Shown here: piece after piece, positions 50,860 through 52,548 of the stretch
How the letters are laid out: each line of letters opens with the position of its first letter
Numbering within the stretch: position 1 is the stretch's first letter
Origin: Pseudomonadota bacterium
GTDB taxonomy: Bacteria > Pseudomonadota > Gammaproteobacteria > Xanthomonadales > Xanthomonadaceae
NCBI GenBank assembly: GCA_018241125.1
Contig: JAFEEL010000017.1
Location: forward strand, 1-52,548
Reading direction: 5' to 3'
DNA length: 52,548 nt
The notes under the pieces: model-generated
The model's database searches: none
The model's input: the letters and a program-made list of their open reading frames with translations, nothing else
Told to the model about the DNA's origin: nothing
Translations under genes and position numbers: made by a program

Positions 50860-51427
50860 GGTGACTCTCGTGCTGAGGTGTATGTGGCCGCCAGTGTGTT
50901 CTTCACTCGACGGCAGCGCCGTCGGATGCAGTCGCGAGGGCGTGTAGGGATTTTCCTACGTCGTCTTGACGCCGATGCCGGCGTTTCGACTACAGCACTT
51001 CCGGCCCGCGCGCGCAACGGCTTTTGCGCCGACTGACAGGTTGTTGAAAAAGCACCGGATATGTGAACTATAGGGGAAGGAAATGCGAACTATTCCCCTG
51101 CTTGCGCTCTGGCTCGCAGGAATGCGGTGGACTTGAGGTGGCTGCCTGCTTCTCGTCATTGGCTTCACTTGCGACCGGCACATGGTTGCACTGCGCATGA
51201 AGTGCTTCAAGTACGCGTCAGCCAGATCAAAGCAATTCGTTCAGAGCATTGAACAGGTGCTCGAATCTGTCCAATGCTCTCTACAGCGGCTGCACTGCTG
51301 TCGAGTAGCTCTGGGTGCCGAAGGAGCCAGGCTGCTGGGATGAAGTGGCCGAAGTCCGGCGTTCCTACTGGAAGAGTTCTGCAAGCGGCCTCAACCTGCT
51401 TCACGATTCGCTGGGTTTTCTGATCAG
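50860..51427. other. Decayed gene-free region with a MITE/IS end
   Basis: No intact gene is seen. At 51038-51054, CAGGTTGTTGAAAAAGC matches the terminal repeat of the MITE at 20051-20233, here without a partner end nearby. The frames in between are broken in all directions and the DNA is less GC-rich than the rest of the window. A GTCATCG... minus-strand frame at 51207-51404 (FGHFIPAAWLLRHPELLD) looks protein-like but I do not recognise it. Confidence 0.5.
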
Positions 51428-51541
51428 CCTTCGCTGCCGACCGTGGCCGATGCCATCCTGGATCGCATTCTGCACAACAAGCATGCGATCGAGCTCAAGG
51501 GCGACTCCATGCGGCGCAAGGCGGTTGGCAGCAAGGACTGA
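51428..51541 (+). pseudogene. IS21-family istB fragment (C-terminal end)
   Basis: The frame reads LPTVADAILDRILHNKHAIE, then LKGDSMRRKAVGSKD-stop, the usual C-terminus of the IS21 helper ATPase IstB (D-A-I-L-D-R-x-x-H-N ... L-x-G-x-S-M-R). The preceding sequence is not in frame and lacks the ATPase domain, so only about 37 codons remain of some 250. It is a relic of an insertion and deletion event. Confidence 0.8.
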
Positions 51542-51545
51542 ACTG

Positions 51546-51579
51546 ATCATCGGCCCCGGTACATGCCGGGGCCGATGAT
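51546..51579. terminator. Perfect 14-bp hairpin after the istB relic
   Basis: ATCATCGGCCCCGG / CCGGGGCCGATGAT with a 6-nt loop. It lies between the istB relic and the end of the minus-strand cation-efflux remnant. There is no U-tract on either strand, so it may be a palindrome of the mobile element rather than a true terminator. Confidence 0.5.
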
Positions 51580-51620
51580 GCTGATCGCTTCGCCGGTCCG
51601 ATGATCGGCATTTTGCATGG

Positions 51621-52403
51621 TTAGTCCGACGGGCAGACCTCGATGGTGACATGCGATAGCGCCTTGAACCGCCCGAGCTGCCCGCGGTAGTAGTCCGCGC
51701 CCCGGCCGTGGGTGGTCACCACGCTGAGAATGGCTGCCAGGTGACCGGGCCCGACACGCCACAGGTGCAGGTCGGCCAAGCGGTCGCCGCCTTGCTCGAT
51801 CACACGACGCAGGCCATCGGCCAACGCGCGATCCGGCGTGATGTCCAGCAGAATCGCACCTGTGTCGCGAATCAATCCGCAGGACCAACTGGCGATCACG
51901 CAGGCCCCGGCAATGCCGGCCAGCGGGTCCATCCAAAGCCAGCCGAAGGCGCGCGCCAACAGCAAGCCAACGATCACCAGCACCGAAACTGCGGCGTCTG
52001 CGGCGACGTGGATGACTGCCGCGCGCATGTTGTTGTCCCGATGGGCGTGGTGATGGCCGTGTTCGTGCTCCTCGAAGGGCACTTCATGATCCACTTCACC
52101 ACGACGGATGTGCGCGGTGAAGGCGTGGGGCTCCGGGATCTCGTCGGCGGACTCAAAATAGGTACATACCGCCAGCCAGTTGCCCACCGCTACCAGCCAA
52201 ACTGACCGGCGTCGCCATAGTTTTTGACTAGCATCACCAAATACACTGCCCGTTGTCGCCAAACTGCTCAGCATCGCCAAGCTGACCGGCTTCACCAAGG
52301 TGGCCTGCATCGCCAAGCTGACCCCCGCTCGCCAAGGCCAGAAAGCGATCATGAGCCATCCGAAGCCGGCCACGGTGCGGGTCGGTGTCGCGTGGGTTTG
52401 CAT
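51621..52403 (-). pseudogene. DmeF-like cation diffusion facilitator, 5' part lost
   Basis: The C-terminal part of the 260-codon frame is a CDF metal-efflux transporter: His-rich loop HEHGHHHAHRDNNMRAA, the membrane segment VIHVAADAAVSVLVIVGLL (metal site His/Asp), WMDPLAGIAGACVIASWS and LDITPDRALADGLRRVIE with the cytoplasmic domain. DmeF-type Co/Ni or zinc exporters have about 320 aa and several membrane helices before the His loop; here those are replaced by unrelated sequence (ORF residues 1 to about 95) with imperfect short repeats on the DNA (CATCGCCAAGCTGACC near 52272 and 52308). It is therefore probably inactive. Confidence 0.7.
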
Positions 52404-52515
52404 CTGGCGCCAGCCTTTTCTGGGGGGTGGATTAAACCGCGAAGTGCAATTTCCTTGAACTGAAGCGGGCCAGGTGCCGTAGCCTGCGCCGCTTCACCGC
52501 CAAGTGGAGTTGCGC

Positions 52516-52548
52516 ATGAACTATCGACACCTGACCTTGGAACAACGC
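52516..52548 (+). mobile_element. IS30-family transposase, N-terminal start (partial at window edge)
   Basis: The last 11 codons read MNYRHLTLEQR, the typical beginning of IS30-family transposases (M-N-Y-x-H-L-T-x-E-x-R). A GTGGAGTTG lies just upstream as ribosome site. The element's left end should be within the preceding 100 bp; the AAACCGCGAAGTGCAATTTC near 52434 is a candidate inverted repeat that I cannot confirm without the other end. Confidence 0.7.

Noticed and set aside
51207-51404. 65-codon minus-strand frame (FGHFIPAAWLLRHPELLD)
   Set aside because: It looks protein-like but has no recognisable family, no ribosome site and lies in decayed mobile DNA, so I did not call it a gene.

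Overview
GC-rich DNA with densely packed genes, from a gammaproteobacterium of the order Xanthomonadales. The main pointers are the four-gene ole (long-chain olefin) cluster with Xanthomonas-like OleA and OleC sequences, an H1-like lysine-rich histone, the ubiJ-ubiB pair, and many hairpin/G-rich intergenic repeats. A stand-alone gcvPA (split glycine decarboxylase) leans toward a Rhodanobacteraceae-like lineage, but family or genus cannot be fixed from this window. No tRNA, rRNA or CRISPR array was seen.

Layout. 1-124: right end of an IS630-type insertion sequence that cuts the end of a Ser/Thr kinase gene. 116-4254 (minus): ECF sigma factor, unknown protein, membrane Ser/Thr kinase. 4334-7040 (minus): isoprenylcysteine-type methyltransferase, membrane GGDEF enzyme, and a UPF0016 manganese exporter behind a yybP-ykoY manganese riboswitch. 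7079-9516 (plus): aldo/keto reductase, then the QmcA-NfeD membrane pair. 9547-12313 (minus): metallophosphoesterase (broken by one amber codon), cupredoxin, ECF sigma and zinc-binding anti-sigma, probably one self-regulated operon. 12489-18893: gcvT, DUF488 protein, ferredoxin, cysteine-synthase-like enzyme, AhpD-like protein, a small unknown, gcvH and gcvPA. 19596-19850: H1-like histone behind a long leader. 20051-20233: a 183-bp MITE-like inverted repeat. 20255-28690: PAS-GGDEF-EAL protein, serine hydrolase, LemA with an M48 protease, GMC oxidoreductase and TrmL. 28695-32366: SDR and M16 peptidase, divergent.

32515-38023 holds oleA-oleB-oleC-[DUF559 gene]-[46-codon ORF]-oleD. OleA condenses two acyl-CoAs, OleD reduces the beta-keto acid, OleC makes the beta-lactone and OleB decarboxylates it to a cis-olefin. 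Hairpin/G-run repeats have entered this operon at least five times, always in a frame that keeps translation open. They form new tails on OleB, OleC and the DUF559 protein, a new head on OleC and a roughly 44-residue internal insertion in OleC. The DUF559 nuclease-like gene lies inside one inverted pair of these repeats. This is the most interesting part of the window.

38067-50859: ubiJ-ubiB-peroxiredoxin; an unknown exported protein; truC, arfB and an acyltransferase; a LysR regulator divergent from the glyoxylate-shunt genes aceB-aceA; yifB; ubiK. 50860-52548 is decayed mobile DNA: a MITE end, an IS21 istB fragment, a 5'-truncated cation-efflux gene and the start of an IS30-family transposase.

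Two repeat classes run through the window: (i) GC palindromes with a G-run tail, mostly in tail-to-tail pairs, and (ii) heptanucleotide tandem arrays of unrelated sequence at four intergenic sites.
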